The notes under the pieces: generated by a model | Told to the model about the DNA's origin: nothing | Seen by the model: the letters and a program-made list of their open reading frames with translations, nothing else | Databases searched by the model: none | Shown here: positions 50,211-59,967 of the stretch, one piece after another | Layout of the letters: every line of letters begins with the position of its first letter | Numbering within the stretch: the first letter of the stretch is position 1 | NCBI RefSeq assembly: GCF_000372725.1 | Contig: NW_005201192.1 | Span: 1-64,000 of the forward strand | Reading direction: 5' to 3' | Source: Emiliania huxleyi CCMP1516 | Taxonomy: Eukaryota; Haptophyta; Isochrysidales; Noelaerhabdaceae | Length of the DNA: 64,000 nucleotides | Made by a program: the position numbers and the translations under genes

Positions 50211-51564
50211 CTACAGTCTTGCGAGCCGATCGCACGCCTTCTCGATCGCCTTGAGCAGCGCCGGTGAGGCCCTCCTCACGCCGTCCGCAGCCTTGATTGC
50301 GTCCTCGAGCTCCTCCACCGTCAACGCCGACGAGAGGGCTTGTATCGCCTGCTGCTCGACGGCAGCCTTGCCCGGCTTCTCCTTGCGGCCGCCGCCACCG
50401 CCTCTCCTCCCCTTCGGCCTCTCCCCTGCCTCCGCCTCGCCGCCGCCCTCCTCGTCGGCCCGATTGCGAGCAGCATCAAGGGCCACGCCCGCCTCCGCCG
50501 CCACTCCCGCCTCCGCCTCCGCCTGCGCCTCCGCCGCCGCGCCCGACCCTGCCGCCTCTGCGGCCGCCTCTGCTGCCGCCTCTGCCGCCGCCGCCTTCTC
50601 CGCCGCCTCGCCCAGCGCGTCCAGCCTCGCCTCTGCCCTCGCAAGCAGCGCCCTCACCTCGTCCCACTCGGCGGCGCCGTCGCGCGCGTGCGACACCGCG
50701 CGCCTGTGGACATGTCTCAGACATGTCATGCGCGTGTCCGTGGACGCCCCGGACATGCCGAACACGTGCGACACCGCGCGCCTCGCCGCGTCCGCCCTCG
50801 CCTTGAGCGCGCTGAAGCGGAGCAGCAGCTCGTCCAGCGGCACGGAGAGCTCGACCGGCCCCGAGAGGTGCGTGCGGAGCGCCGCCGTCACTCTCTCCCG
50901 CCGCGCGGTCTGCTCAGCCATCCACTTCTGCTCGCGCCTCCGCTCGGCCTCCGCCTCCGCCACTCGCTGATGCGCCGTCCGCGCGGCCTCCTCCTTGGCG
51001 CGCGCCTGCTCGCAGCGGCAGGATGTGAAGAGACGCCGAAGCGCAGAGGCGGCCTCCGCCCTCCCTCGCCTGCGCCGCCGCCATCTGCTTGGCCGCTTCC
51101 TCCTTCCGCCTCTCACGCGCCCTTGCACGCTCCGCAAAGATCTCTTCGCGGCGGCGCTCCGCGGCGCACGCAGCGCACTTGCAGTCGGCGCGGTGCTGCG
51201 GAGGCGGCTCAAAGTCCCAGGCGCGGCCGCCGCCTCTGTTCGGGGGCGGCGGGCCAGCGTACCAGCGCCGGAAGAGGTCCTCCCAGGACGAAGCAAAGTG
51301 GTCGGCGCCGGTTGCAGAGTCGGCGGTGTCCTCGTCCGATTCATCCGCGTTTGCGCCCCACCGGCGAGGGTTGTCGTGGTACTGCTGCAGCCGGTCCCAC
51401 GCCTCGCCGATCGACTGAAACTTTGAGGTGGCGCTCGGGTCGCCAGGGTTGCGGTCTGGGTGATGGCGCAGAGCGCACTTGCGGTAGGCCTTCTGGGCGT
51501 CCTCGCGCGAAGCGGAGGGCGGCACGCCGAGCAGGTCGCAGGCGTCGGCCAGGCGCATATACAT
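50211..51564 (-). CDS. J-domain (DnaJ-like) co-chaperone with long coiled-coil tail
   Basis: Exons 51564-51070 and 51005-50211 (64-nt GC-AG intron, CAG|GCGAGG ... AGCAG|GCGCGC) give 429 aa; ATG 51558 is an alternative. An N-terminal J domain (ADACDLLGVPPSASREDAQK, YRKCALRHHPDRNPGD, KFQSIGEAWDRL) carries the HPD motif that stimulates Hsp70. An aspartate-rich linker, a CKCAACAAERRRE segment and a long Ala/Glu/Arg coiled coil follow, ending in EELEDAIKAADGVRRA. A 26-residue stretch (RRAVSHVFGMSG ... RRAVSHARDG) starts and ends with the same sequence at DNA level (cgtgcgacaccgcgcgcct at 50686 and 50764), an in-frame duplication of about 78 bp. No signal peptide; cytosolic or nuclear. Confidence 0.8.
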
Positions 51565-51824
51565 TGCAATGCTGGAACGCGCGCGCGGGCCGCACCCCCA
51601 CACCGGTATCCCGCCGCCTCCCTCGCGGCCGGCGGGCCGGGCGCGACGTGGTTTTTTTCTTTTTCGCTTCCTCTCACCCCTGGTGTTTCCTTTTCTCTTT
51701 GGCTGTGTCGTGGACACACTTCTTTCTTTGAGTATTTATCCGTGCGGGACGACTGAGGACGGGTGCGGCGCGCTGTGGGACAGCGTCCAGGGCCGCGGAC
51801 CGCGTTTGGGGAGTGAGCGCGGCG

Positions 51825-53132
51825 CTATCCACGAGAGTGCCTCGGCCGGCGTATGCTCCCCGTGAGGTACAGCCACGCTGACGGAGTCTGGCATAGCTCG
51901 TGGCCTCCCTCGGCCCCGCTCTGGCCCGACGCCTCCGGGTCGCTGCTGCTCGCCTTGCTCTCCCTCTCCCCCGCGGCGAGCGGCTCGTGCTCGTGCTCGC
52001 TCGCCCTGCTGCTCATGCTCGAGAGGAGCTCTCGGGCAATGTCGGCGGAGCTCTGGTCCTGGCGCGGGCGCACCGCAGCGTCGCCCGCCTTGCCGTGGTA
52101 CTCGCACACGATGGCGGCGAGGAGGAGCAGCCCGCCCGCCGCGTACTTCTCCGTCCATGGCTTTGGGAAGAGGAGGAAGGAGATGACGACCGTGAGCGCC
52201 TTGCGCATGGTGGTGACAAACACGGCGGCGACCGCGCCGCTGTCCTGCATGAGCCGCGTGTAGAGCAGCGCGCCCAGGTAGAAGAGTACGCAGCGCAGCA
52301 GCAGCAGCGCCCAGTACACCCAGCTGCGCGAGAAGAACGCGACGGCGGGCAGCAGCTCGCCCGTGTAGAGGGTGAGCAGCAGCGTCACGAGGAAGCCCCA
52401 CCCGTTGGAGAGCGTCATCGTCTCGTGGACGGTCGCGCCGTGGTCTCGCAGCAGCCGGTCGGTGCTCGTGTTCTGCAGTGCCTGTGCAAAGAGGCAGAGG
52501 AACGAGAGCAGGATCCCCGTCGGGCTGAACTCAGTCTCCACCTCGCGCTCGCCGAGGCCAAAGAGCGACGCGGACGCGACCATCAGCAACGCGGCGGACA
52601 GCTGGCACGCGTTGTACCGCCGCTGTAGCCAGCAAACGGAGAGCGCCATCACGGGCAGCAGCTTCATCGACTTGAGCACCGTCCCGGTTGCATAGTTGAG
52701 GTGCTTGAACGCCAGCTTGCCGAGCCCGGTGCCGGCGGCGAGGCTGCAGCCAGAGACCGCGTAGAGGCGCATCGGCCCGCTTGGATGCATCGACGGCATC
52801 GACAGCACGGACCTGCCCTGCTCGCTCGCAGAAGAGGCGTGACCGAGCACGGTGAAGAGGAGCAGCTCGATCAGCGCCACAAACCAAAAGTAGTGGAACC
52901 CGTGCAGCTGCTTGAAGATCCACTCCTCGATGATGCAGCTGAGCTGGATGAGGCAGATGGTGCCGGTGGCGAGGAGGAAATAGCGCCGGTCGCAGGCAGG
53001 CATACACACGAAGTGGTGCGGCCCGCGAATGCGCTGGTGCACGTAGAACTTGAACGGGCCTTGCGCGAGGGAAAAAATACCAGACCGTTTTGAGTAGCGG
53101 AAAAGCCGCCGGTGGCATCTCTTTCCACCCAA
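51825..53132 (-). CDS. UAA/SLC35B-type nucleotide-sugar or PAPS transporter
   Basis: 435 aa, single exon. About ten hydrophobic helices (YFLLATGTICLIQLSCIIEE, FWFVALIELLLFTVLG, LLPVMALSVCWLQRRYN, GILLSFLCLFAQALQNTSTD, WGFLVTLLLTLYTGELL, AVFVTTMRKALTVVISFLLF) in the order of the UAA transporter family. KLAFKHLNYATGTVLKSMKL and TTMRKALTVVISFLLFPKP are the two conserved half-signatures; the second matches SLC35B2/B3 (PAPS transporters) well. The C-terminal 90 residues are a polar cytosolic tail. Expected in Golgi or ER membrane, exchanging nucleotide conjugates for glycan sulfation or glycosylation. The first about 20 residues may be replaced by an upstream exon. Confidence 0.8.
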   Translation of the reverse strand: MGGKRCHRRLFRYSKRSGIFSLAQGPFKFYVHQRIRGPHHFVCMPACDRRYFLLATGTICLIQLSCIIEEWIFKQLHGFHYFWFVALIELLLFTVLGHASSASEQGRSVLSMPSMHPSGPMRLYAVSGCSLAAGTGLGKLAFKHLNYATGTVLKSMKLLPVMALSVCWLQRRYNACQLSAALLMVASASLFGLGEREVETEFSPTGILLSFLCLFAQALQNTSTDRLLRDHGATVHETMTLSNGWGFLVTLLLTLYTGELLPAVAFFSRSWVYWALLLLRCVLFYLGALLYTRLMQDSGAVAAVFVTTMRKALTVVISFLLFPKPWTEKYAAGGLLLLAAIVCEYHGKAGDAAVRPRQDQSSADIARELLSSMSSRASEHEHEPLAAGERESKASSSDPEASGQSGAEGGHELCQTPSAWLYLTGSIRRPRHSRG

Positions 53133-53756
53133 GAAGCCCGTTTGGAGGGATGGGCGGCAGTGTGTGCGGGCGGTGTGAAGTGCTAGAGTCCTCTCATCAA
53201 TTTAGAACGAAACGCCCCTCCCTCCTTCCCTCTATCCCTTTTGCTCTCTAACCTAGACACAGACAGACTGTTCACCAACCAATCCTCTACCCCTCCCTCT
53301 CTCCCCATCCTAGACTCCCTCCACGCGTCCGATCTGGCCAAGCCCGCTGCGGCAAACATACTCGCGCGGGAGCATTTCACTCTAGCTGAGGGGGGCTCGC
53401 TAAACGCTCGCCGAGCTCCATGCTGTGCAACACCACCTCCTCACTAATCGTCAGGGGCGCGGAGAGCGCAGTGCACTGCGGTGAGGCTGCGCAGCGGGGG
53501 CTCGCCCCCTGCACCGCGCTCAGCGGCGCAGGGGAGGGCGGTCGGTGGCGGCGGCGGCGAGGCGCGAGGCGGTGGCGGCGGTGGTGCGGGCGGCGGGATG
53601 ACAGGGGAGGCGGCGGGATTGACAGGGGAGGCGGCGGCCACGAGCGGAGCGGCGCGAGAAGGGGGGGGGCGGCGGCGAGGCGCCGGTGAGCGAGGCGCCC
53701 GCGCCACATAGAGTATCAGAGGGACGCGCCGCTGCGAGATGGAGGGCGGCGGTGAC

Positions 53757-53771
53757 GGAGGCGAGGCGCGA

Positions 53772-53807
<36 letters not shown>

Positions 53808-54058
53808 AACGGCGGCACCGAGTCTCGGTGAGCGGCGGCGGGAGGAGGAGCAGCGGCGGCGCTCGCTCGCTGTTGACGGGATTGCTTTTGAGCCTGGGAG
53901 CCCATGCCACTGCGACCGGCGTGCCCGGGAACGGAGATCGCGCGCGCGCCGCCACTCACGACGCGCGCGCGATCTTCGCGGAGTCGGGTCCCCAGAGGGA
54001 AGCGGTCTTCTCGGCCGACGTCCAGCGGCGCGCAAGGAAGCAGGCGCAGCGGAGGCGG
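53757..54058 (+). repeat. Dispersed repeat, second copy of 47840-48127
   Basis: Same orientation, roughly 90% identity, including a CGG-rich lead and a shared gacgcgcgcgcgatcttcgc block. Confidence 0.75.
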
Positions 54059-54340
54059 CCTAGCACCGGCTCGGCGCCGGGCGGTTGCGCTGCCCGCGAG
54101 CCGCGTCCTGAGCCTCGGCAGCGCGCTGCGCGGCGCGGCGCTCGCGTTGCTTCTGTGCCGAGAGCGGCATGATTCGCCAGCTGAAGCTCGAGACTCCTCG
54201 GGTCCGCGAGTTGCGCAGGTCACAATTTGCGCGTTGAGCGAAATTGGCGTAAGCGTCTGAAAGCAGTCTTGGGTGGTTACGCGAGCCCTTGTCCCTGCGA
54301 ACGCGCACCCCCGGGGCTAGGGCTCTCTAGCCCGTAACCC

Positions 54341-54500
54341 GATACCGATCATCCGGCCCGCTGGGTGCGCTTCTGAGCTCCCCGGCCCTGGATGTGAGGT
54401 TACCGACTGCACTCCAAGACCAAGTGCTCCAAGTGCTTCTCTCTGTTTGTCTGTTTGTCCCATCCCTCCCTTGGGTTGTCTGTTTTCTCTTTTCTCTTTT
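54341..54500 (+). repeat. Dispersed repeat block B, second copy
   Basis: Matches 4488-4578, with the cccatccctcc / ttgtctgttttct piece following rather than preceding. Confidence 0.75.
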
Positions 54501-55739
54501 TTCTCTGGTGCTCTGCTTTCTTTCTTTCTTTCTGGCTTCTGCCTGTGCATGCCTTCTCTCTGCCACGGGAGAGAAAAGCCACGGAGCACGGTGAGCCACC
54601 CGCGCTAGGTCTCGGGGGACGCAGGGGTCAGCCCCGCGCGACCTCGGGAACTAGCCGGGGCAGAGGCCACTTCTTCAGGCTGGGAACCGAGGGGTGGCCA
54701 CCCTCCTCGTCGAGGTGTGCGCCAAACCACTTCGGCGGCGCGCGCTCCCCTGTGCGTCTGTGTCACCCTCCAGGCCCTCACGCCCCCCCGGCATGTCCAC
54801 CGGCAAGGAGGCTTCCGTGCCGAGTGACGCGGCGGCCACGGACAGACCCAACGGCAGCGTCGGCGCCGCCTGCCAAGCGGCCGCGCGACAGCGAGGGTAG
54901 TCACCAATTAAAGGTGGGACGGAAGAGGCACACGACGGTGCCATCGCGGGCCTTCTACACCGCCCGCCGCCGGCCCAGGCGCGGAGCGTTACGGCGGACC
55001 TGCTTCAAACCCCAAGACGGAGGCGCTGAGCGAGAATCTGGGCTGCGCGCACGCGCATGGCTGCTGCGAGAGCTCGGAGGCGGAGCTTGCTCGACGAGAG
55101 CTGCTCGAGCTCATCACTGCGCCCGACGCTGACGTTGGTGGCGCGATCAAGCTTTTATTTTCTCAGCCTCGCACCTCTTCTTCCCGTCGCACGCGGGCTG
55201 TCGCAGGGCACTTGGAATATGACTCGGGCGAGGATGCGTCAGCACGAGTACTATTTCATCGTGCAGCGCAGGCTGGCTCGCCACTACTGTTGGCTGGAGC
55301 TCCTCTCCCGCCCGACGTCGGTGATGGCGCATGACACGCGATCACTGTACGCATCGTGCTTCCTGTGTGTGTCTCCCCCCTCCCCGCCGCAGAGCCGCTG
55401 CTGGGTGTCGGCCGCGCATCTCCTCACGTCCCGCGCCTGTCCTTTACGGCATTTGTGTGGCCCGTTTTCTGTGCATCGTTAGAAGCTGCGCAGGCCTCCC
55501 CGGTTACAATCGCCGCGCGCACACGACACGCGACAGCCGACACCTCGACAGGAGAGAGTTTGACGTTCTTCTCGTGAGACTTGACTTCAGACGATATGCG
55601 AGACAGATATATCTCAGAGTGAGAGGACAGCCTGAGCCTCGGAGGAGAGACGCAGCTCGCAGGTACAGGCGTGACAGACAGTGCACTCTCACACACGAGA
55701 CACACTGATGGAAAGGGCGGAGCGGCGGCGGCGACGGCG

Positions 55740-55900
55740 GCAGCGGTGCGCGGGCGGAGCAGCGACTGCCCGGGCGGTCGCTGCTCCGTCGGTCCGTGCC
55801 GGAGCGCGCCATCTGCGCAGGGTCGCGCGTCAGGCCAGGGGGCAAGGCGCAAGCGTCCCCCTGGTGGCGGCGCAGGGAAACGCGGAGACGCGAGCGTTTC
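55740..55900 (+). repeat. Hairpin-bearing dispersed repeat, second copy
   Basis: Inverted relative to 8222-8460. Contains a 34-bp near-perfect palindrome at 55755-55788 (CGGAGCAGCGAC ... GTCGCTGCTCCG) with one non-complementary pair near the centre. Confidence 0.6.
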
Positions 55901-56758
55901 GCACGCCGCGAAGCGGACGGTGACGGCGCGGTGGGTGACGGGGCTAGAGAGCAGCCAACACCCGACGCTCGCAAACGACGTCGGTGCTGGACGCCTGCGT
56001 AGGGGCCGCGGCAAGGCGGAGCTGGCTGGGGCACCAAGCGCCGGCGGGGAGCTCCCGGACTCATGTGTGCGAGCGCATGCCCTCCCACCTAATCACCGCT
56101 GCATAGTATGGCTTCCGAGGCTGAACCGCTCCGCAACGGTTGGTAGCTCGACCTGCACATTGACAAAGTGCGTTTACCTGTCAGTCGTCGACGTCGCGTG
56201 CGAGATCCAATATCGCCGATCGATAGCAATCTGAGAGGATAGGGATCCGTGTCAGCATGCCGTAGCCGAGGAGTGCCGCGCTTGGGGGTTGGGGCGCGCG
56301 CATTGGCTTCACATTCGGTCTCAGCGCTCGGGCCGGCGCCGGGGGTCATGGGGCGACACTCGGTCACGCTCCGGCGCTTCGGGGGGGCTACAGCGGGCAG
56401 TGCGCGAAACCACTTCGCATGGCCACCCGCGACCCCACTTTGGCCGGCGAGCGCACTTGCTCGGTTCCCAGCCTGAAAATGTCACCTCGGGCAGTCGGAG
56501 AAGGGGCAACTCCGTGCACTGACGGTCGGCCGTCAGAAACCACGCCTGCGTGGATCGCGTCACACCAATCCTCGCTACCCAACGGCAACGCGGCCAAAGG
56601 ATGTATATCCACCTCGAGAACCTCGAGAACCACGGTGAGCACATTTTCTTTCTCTGCCGTGCCGCTTAGGCATTAGCCCTTACAAGGGTACTTCGTACAT
56701 AGCCGGTCGGTTGCTCGCCTTCTTTCTGCTTACTTCCCACCTCACAAGATGGGCAGCG

Positions 56759-56895
56759 CCTGGCGAGGTACTTCCAGCCTGCTGTGGGAACAGCTGACGC
56801 AGTCTCGCCGAGGCTCGCCCCAGCAGGCTCGCCGAGGCTCTCGGGTTGACTCGGCCAGACAAAAACCCCGAGAGGCGTGGGAGTACCTCGCCAGG
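56759..56895. mobile_element. Candidate 137-bp MITE
   Basis: Ends are CCTGGCGAGGTACTTCC and its inverted copy with one mismatch, and GCAGCG flanks both sides (56753-56758 and 56896-56901). Interior has short GGCTCGCCGAGGCT-type repeats. The 6-bp duplication is short and GC-rich, so chance cannot be excluded. Confidence 0.5.
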
Positions 56896-56986
56896 GCAGC
56901 GCGACAATGATTTTTCAGGGTCGCCGGTCCGACGAACAAACACACACACAGGGTTGCCGCGACGGGCGCTCACGAGGTCCACACGT

Positions 56987-57991
56987 ATGTGGCTCGCGCG
57001 ACAGCTCTCCCTGTCCGGAAGCGACCTCGAGCTGCCCCTCCGTAGCAGCGAGATCCAAAGCAGTGAAATCCAGCTCTTCCTTCTCTACCACAGCTGCCAG
57101 AGCGCCCGCCGCATGCAAGTGGATCGCCTCGCCTCAAAGCTGTTCAAAGTCCACACCGTCGGCTTGAGTGCAGGCCTGGCGCCCGACTGCACAGCCCGAT
57201 TGCCGAGCAACCTCACCATTGCGGACCTTGCCCCCTTCTATCGCACCTCGCTCGGGCAGCAGTATCTCTCGCTCCTCGCCGAGAACGCTGCCATCATCGC
57301 GCTGGGCTTGCGCATAACCACACTGCTCTCACCAAGCTGCAGAGGGAGAAGATGCTGGGTGGGCTCTGCGTCGTGGAAGGTGGTCGCGGACTCTACCAAG
57401 CTGTTTGACCCTGCCTGCCAGAACCTCGAGTCGATTGCGCGCCGGCTGAGGCCAGCAGAGCTCGAGCAGCTTCCAGAGCGCGCCACACTCTACTGGTGGG
57501 GAGAGAGGCAGCTCGTGCGGTGGAAGTCGGATGTTTCACGACACGCGCGACGGACGGACCGTGAGCTACACAAATCGACCATCTTGCAGCCATTCTTCGA
57601 GTGGCTCGGCGTCAGCTATGAGGCGGCCGCAGCCTCTATCCGCGCAGACGGGCCTCCTCTTCCGTGGGCAAACTGGTGGCTGGCGCCACCTGACGTGGCT
57701 GCAGACCTGGCCAAGCTCCACCTGCTGCTGTACTCCTGGCTCGAGGCCCGCTGGCCGATGCGGGAGGTTGGCTGCAACGGGACCGTCTGGCGGGACAACC
57801 CGCAACGCTGCTGGGCTTACGCGGGTGAAGAGCTGACACTGCTCTTCCTCGTTTCCGAGACCAACCTGCACCACCTCCGCTGCGCGGGCCCGCCGGCGCC
57901 GTTCCACAGCAGCTCCACTTGGCTCGGCGGCTCCCCGGGTACGCTCACGGAGCGAGTTAGGGAAAGATGGTTGACTCTAAATGACAATTGA
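56987..57991 (+). CDS. Hypothetical protein, possibly glycan-related
   Basis: 334 aa from ATG 56987 (MWLARQLSLSGSDLELPLRS); the frame opens at 56846, but that part lies in the candidate MITE. Protein-like throughout: SEIQLFLLYHSCQSARRMQV, FYRTSLGQQYLSLLAENAAI, CWVGSASWKVVADSTKLFDP, LPERATLYWWGERQLVRWKS, ILQPFFEWLGVSYEAA, WWLAPPDVAADLAKLHLLLY. No signal peptide or membrane helix is obvious. The adjacent gene carries DUF3431, often linked to glycan enzymes, hence the guess. Confidence 0.55.
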   Translation: MWLARQLSLSGSDLELPLRSSEIQSSEIQLFLLYHSCQSARRMQVDRLASKLFKVHTVGLSAGLAPDCTARLPSNLTIADLAPFYRTSLGQQYLSLLAENAAIIALGLRITTLLSPSCRGRRCWVGSASWKVVADSTKLFDPACQNLESIARRLRPAELEQLPERATLYWWGERQLVRWKSDVSRHARRTDRELHKSTILQPFFEWLGVSYEAAAASIRADGPPLPWANWWLAPPDVAADLAKLHLLLYSWLEARWPMREVGCNGTVWRDNPQRCWAYAGEELTLLFLVSETNLHHLRCAGPPAPFHSSSTWLGGSPGTLTERVRERWLTLNDN

Positions 57992-58002
57992 GTCTTTGTA
58001 TC

Positions 58003-58400
58003 AGGATATTCACGTGGTGTGCGTTTGGTCTGGGCAATCCGTCGCCTTCGTCAAGCGTTTCCTTCCGCTGCACTAAATTCTCGGGCTGATTCTTCTGTGT
58101 GTTGAATATGCGCGCCTCCCTCCCAAGTTTATGCGCGCGCGTGTGGTGCCTGGGCAGCCCCCGGTTTCTCTTCCTCGGTGGTTCTCGCGACCGCAACATT
58201 GGCTGTATCCGGATATTCGCGTGGTGTGCGTTTGGTCTGGGCAATCCGTCGCCTTCGTCAAGCGTTTCCTTCCGCTGCACTAAGTTCACTTGGCGAACTT
58301 GGATGTCTTTCAAATTCTTGTGTTGAATATGCGCGCGTCCCAAGTTTATGCGCGCGTGGTGCCTGGCCCCCTTTCTTCTCGCGACCGCAACATTGGCTTG
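58003..58400 (+). repeat. Tandem direct repeat, two copies of about 195-200 bp
   Basis: Copy 1 58003-58203 and copy 2 58204-58398 share ggatattc, gtggtgtgcgtttggtctgg, gcaatccgtcgccttcgtca, ttgaatatgcgcgc, caagtttatgcgcgcg and ctcgcgaccgcaacattggc. Small indels distinguish them. Copy 2 contains the start codon and signal-anchor codons of the next gene. Confidence 0.9.
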
Positions 58401-59967
58401 GATCGCCTTCAAACGCCCACGCGCGCCTGTAATTTTGCCACAGGCAAAGAGCTGCTTGCAAGCCATTCGGAGAGACCTGGCTGGTGCCGCCGTTGCTGTG
58501 GTAATAACAATAAGTCCGCACTCTCGGAGCAGTGGTGACCGCCGCTCACTCACACAGCTAGTCTCGGCACTGTCAGCGAGGCTTAGTGTGCGCGCCCTGA
58601 TCGATGCGAAGGGTGGAAAGTGCAGTGAGCTGCCGCAGACACTCCTGAACTGGTTGGCAACGAGCCGTGCGCATTGCGTCCAGGGGCCAAACCAAGGCGC
58701 GCGTGAGTCGCACTCCATCCTGCGCTTCTGCCTTACGTTCTACGACCATCTCCCTTCAGTTGTGCTCTTTGTTCAGGACGATCCCAGCATTCCAATGCTC
58801 AACAAGGTCGGCCTGCTCGCTGATGTCGACGCGTGGGCCGCCAGGTTCCGGCTGGAGAGTGATGAGCGACGGCTGCAGCAGCATGGCACACCACAGCGGC
58901 CATGGGCAGTGAGGTCTCCCGAGGCATGTCCCTGCTGGGTTGAGGATGAGAGCACAAGTTCCGTGGTGAAAAAGCTCACCAATGACTCGGCGGCGTACGG
59001 CCACGCGCGCTCTCTTCACTGGTGGTTGCGAACATTTCTCGCCCTCCCTACAATCCCCTCGACGATCCCGTGGCCGCAGCATGCGGAATTCGCAGTGACG
59101 CGGGAGGCCATACGCGGTCGCTCAAGGCGCTTCTATGCCATGAACCTTGCACTCGCCTCGCTGCCGTCGCCACCGACCACGGCGACGCCCGATCCGGGCC
59201 CCGCACCGGACGGGAGAGAGTGCCTCGCGTGGCGGTGCCATGCATTCCACTTGCCGGACTCGGTGCGCGAGGCACACATGCGCAAATACGGGTGCAACGG
59301 GAGCAACACTGGGCCATGCGTTCAGACATGGCGGCAGCGCGCCGCAAAATGGAGCAATTTTGGGCCCTACATCGTCGACTTGGGGCCCCGGAGCGCCAAG
59401 GCTGTCGATCAGCGGCCGGCGCTGCACTCGAACGACGTCGGCGGCATGTTTGAGCGTCTCTGGTTTGCCATGTTTGACTCGACTGTCGCCGAAAGGCTAC
59501 CTCAGAGCCCAGAGTCCCTGTGCTTCTCCGAGGCTGCGCTCCTGGAGGGGGTCGTTCGCTGCGGCGCCAATTGCGTGCACGGCATCTCAGCTCCGGGCTG
59601 CGCCTTCACAGATCGGTTGGGGCTGACTCGCCCGCCTTCAGACGCCTTGACTGGCCACGAGGTCACCCGCTGTCTCGCGGCCGGCTGCATGGATGTAGAG
59701 GCGCATCTGAATGCGAGCGCAGGCGGGGCGGCGGTGTCGCGGCGCGAGTTGGCGAGGGCCATCAATGCCGTCGACGCCGAGGGCGACGAGGTTGAGCAGG
59801 GCTCCTGGATGGAGGCGGACAGCTCGCATCCCGTTCGCCTGAAAAGCGAGGATGTGTGCCGTACGGCTGGCTGCCGAGCGAGCGGTGTGCAACGCGCAGT
59901 GTGGAGGTCGGCCACATGTCGCGGGTGGACGACAGGGGGCGCGCCCACACGCCTGCCTGATGAGTGA
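58348..59967 (+). CDS. DUF3431-domain membrane protein, putative glycosyltransferase-like
   Basis: 539 aa, no intron. MRAWCLAPFLLATATLAWIA is a signal anchor, so probably a type II Golgi protein. A DUF3431 pattern follows: VAVVITISPH, LTQLVSALSARLSVRALIDA, then GARESHSILRFCLTFYDHLP, VVLFVQDDPSIPML, and further on WPQHAEFAVTREAIRGRSRR-FYAMNL. DUF3431 proteins are thought to be glycosyltransferase-like enzymes, but activity is unproven. The C-terminal third is Cys-rich (RCGANCVHGISAPGCAFT, TRCLAAGCMDVEA, DVCRTAGCRASG). Its first codons derive from the repeat at 58003-58400. Confidence 0.7.
   Translation: MRAWCLAPFLLATATLAWIAFKRPRAPVILPQAKSCLQAIRRDLAGAAVAVVITISPHSRSSGDRRSLTQLVSALSARLSVRALIDAKGGKCSELPQTLLNWLATSRAHCVQGPNQGARESHSILRFCLTFYDHLPSVVLFVQDDPSIPMLNKVGLLADVDAWAARFRLESDERRLQQHGTPQRPWAVRSPEACPCWVEDESTSSVVKKLTNDSAAYGHARSLHWWLRTFLALPTIPSTIPWPQHAEFAVTREAIRGRSRRFYAMNLALASLPSPPTTATPDPGPAPDGRECLAWRCHAFHLPDSVREAHMRKYGCNGSNTGPCVQTWRQRAAKWSNFGPYIVDLGPRSAKAVDQRPALHSNDVGGMFERLWFAMFDSTVAERLPQSPESLCFSEAALLEGVVRCGANCVHGISAPGCAFTDRLGLTRPPSDALTGHEVTRCLAAGCMDVEAHLNASAGGAAVSRRELARAINAVDAEGDEVEQGSWMEADSSHPVRLKSEDVCRTAGCRASGVQRAVWRSATCRGWTTGGAPTRLPDE

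Larger units (their letters stand above)
53133..56758. other. Long gene-poor region with repeats
   Basis: No convincing gene. Holds three dispersed repeats (53757-54058, 54341-54500, 55740-55900). A short block at 54676-54693 (ttcaggctgggaaccgag) recurs inverted at 56461-56478. Frames such as 54455-55132 and 55671-56234 are Arg/Ser-rich and cross repeats. Confidence 0.5.
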
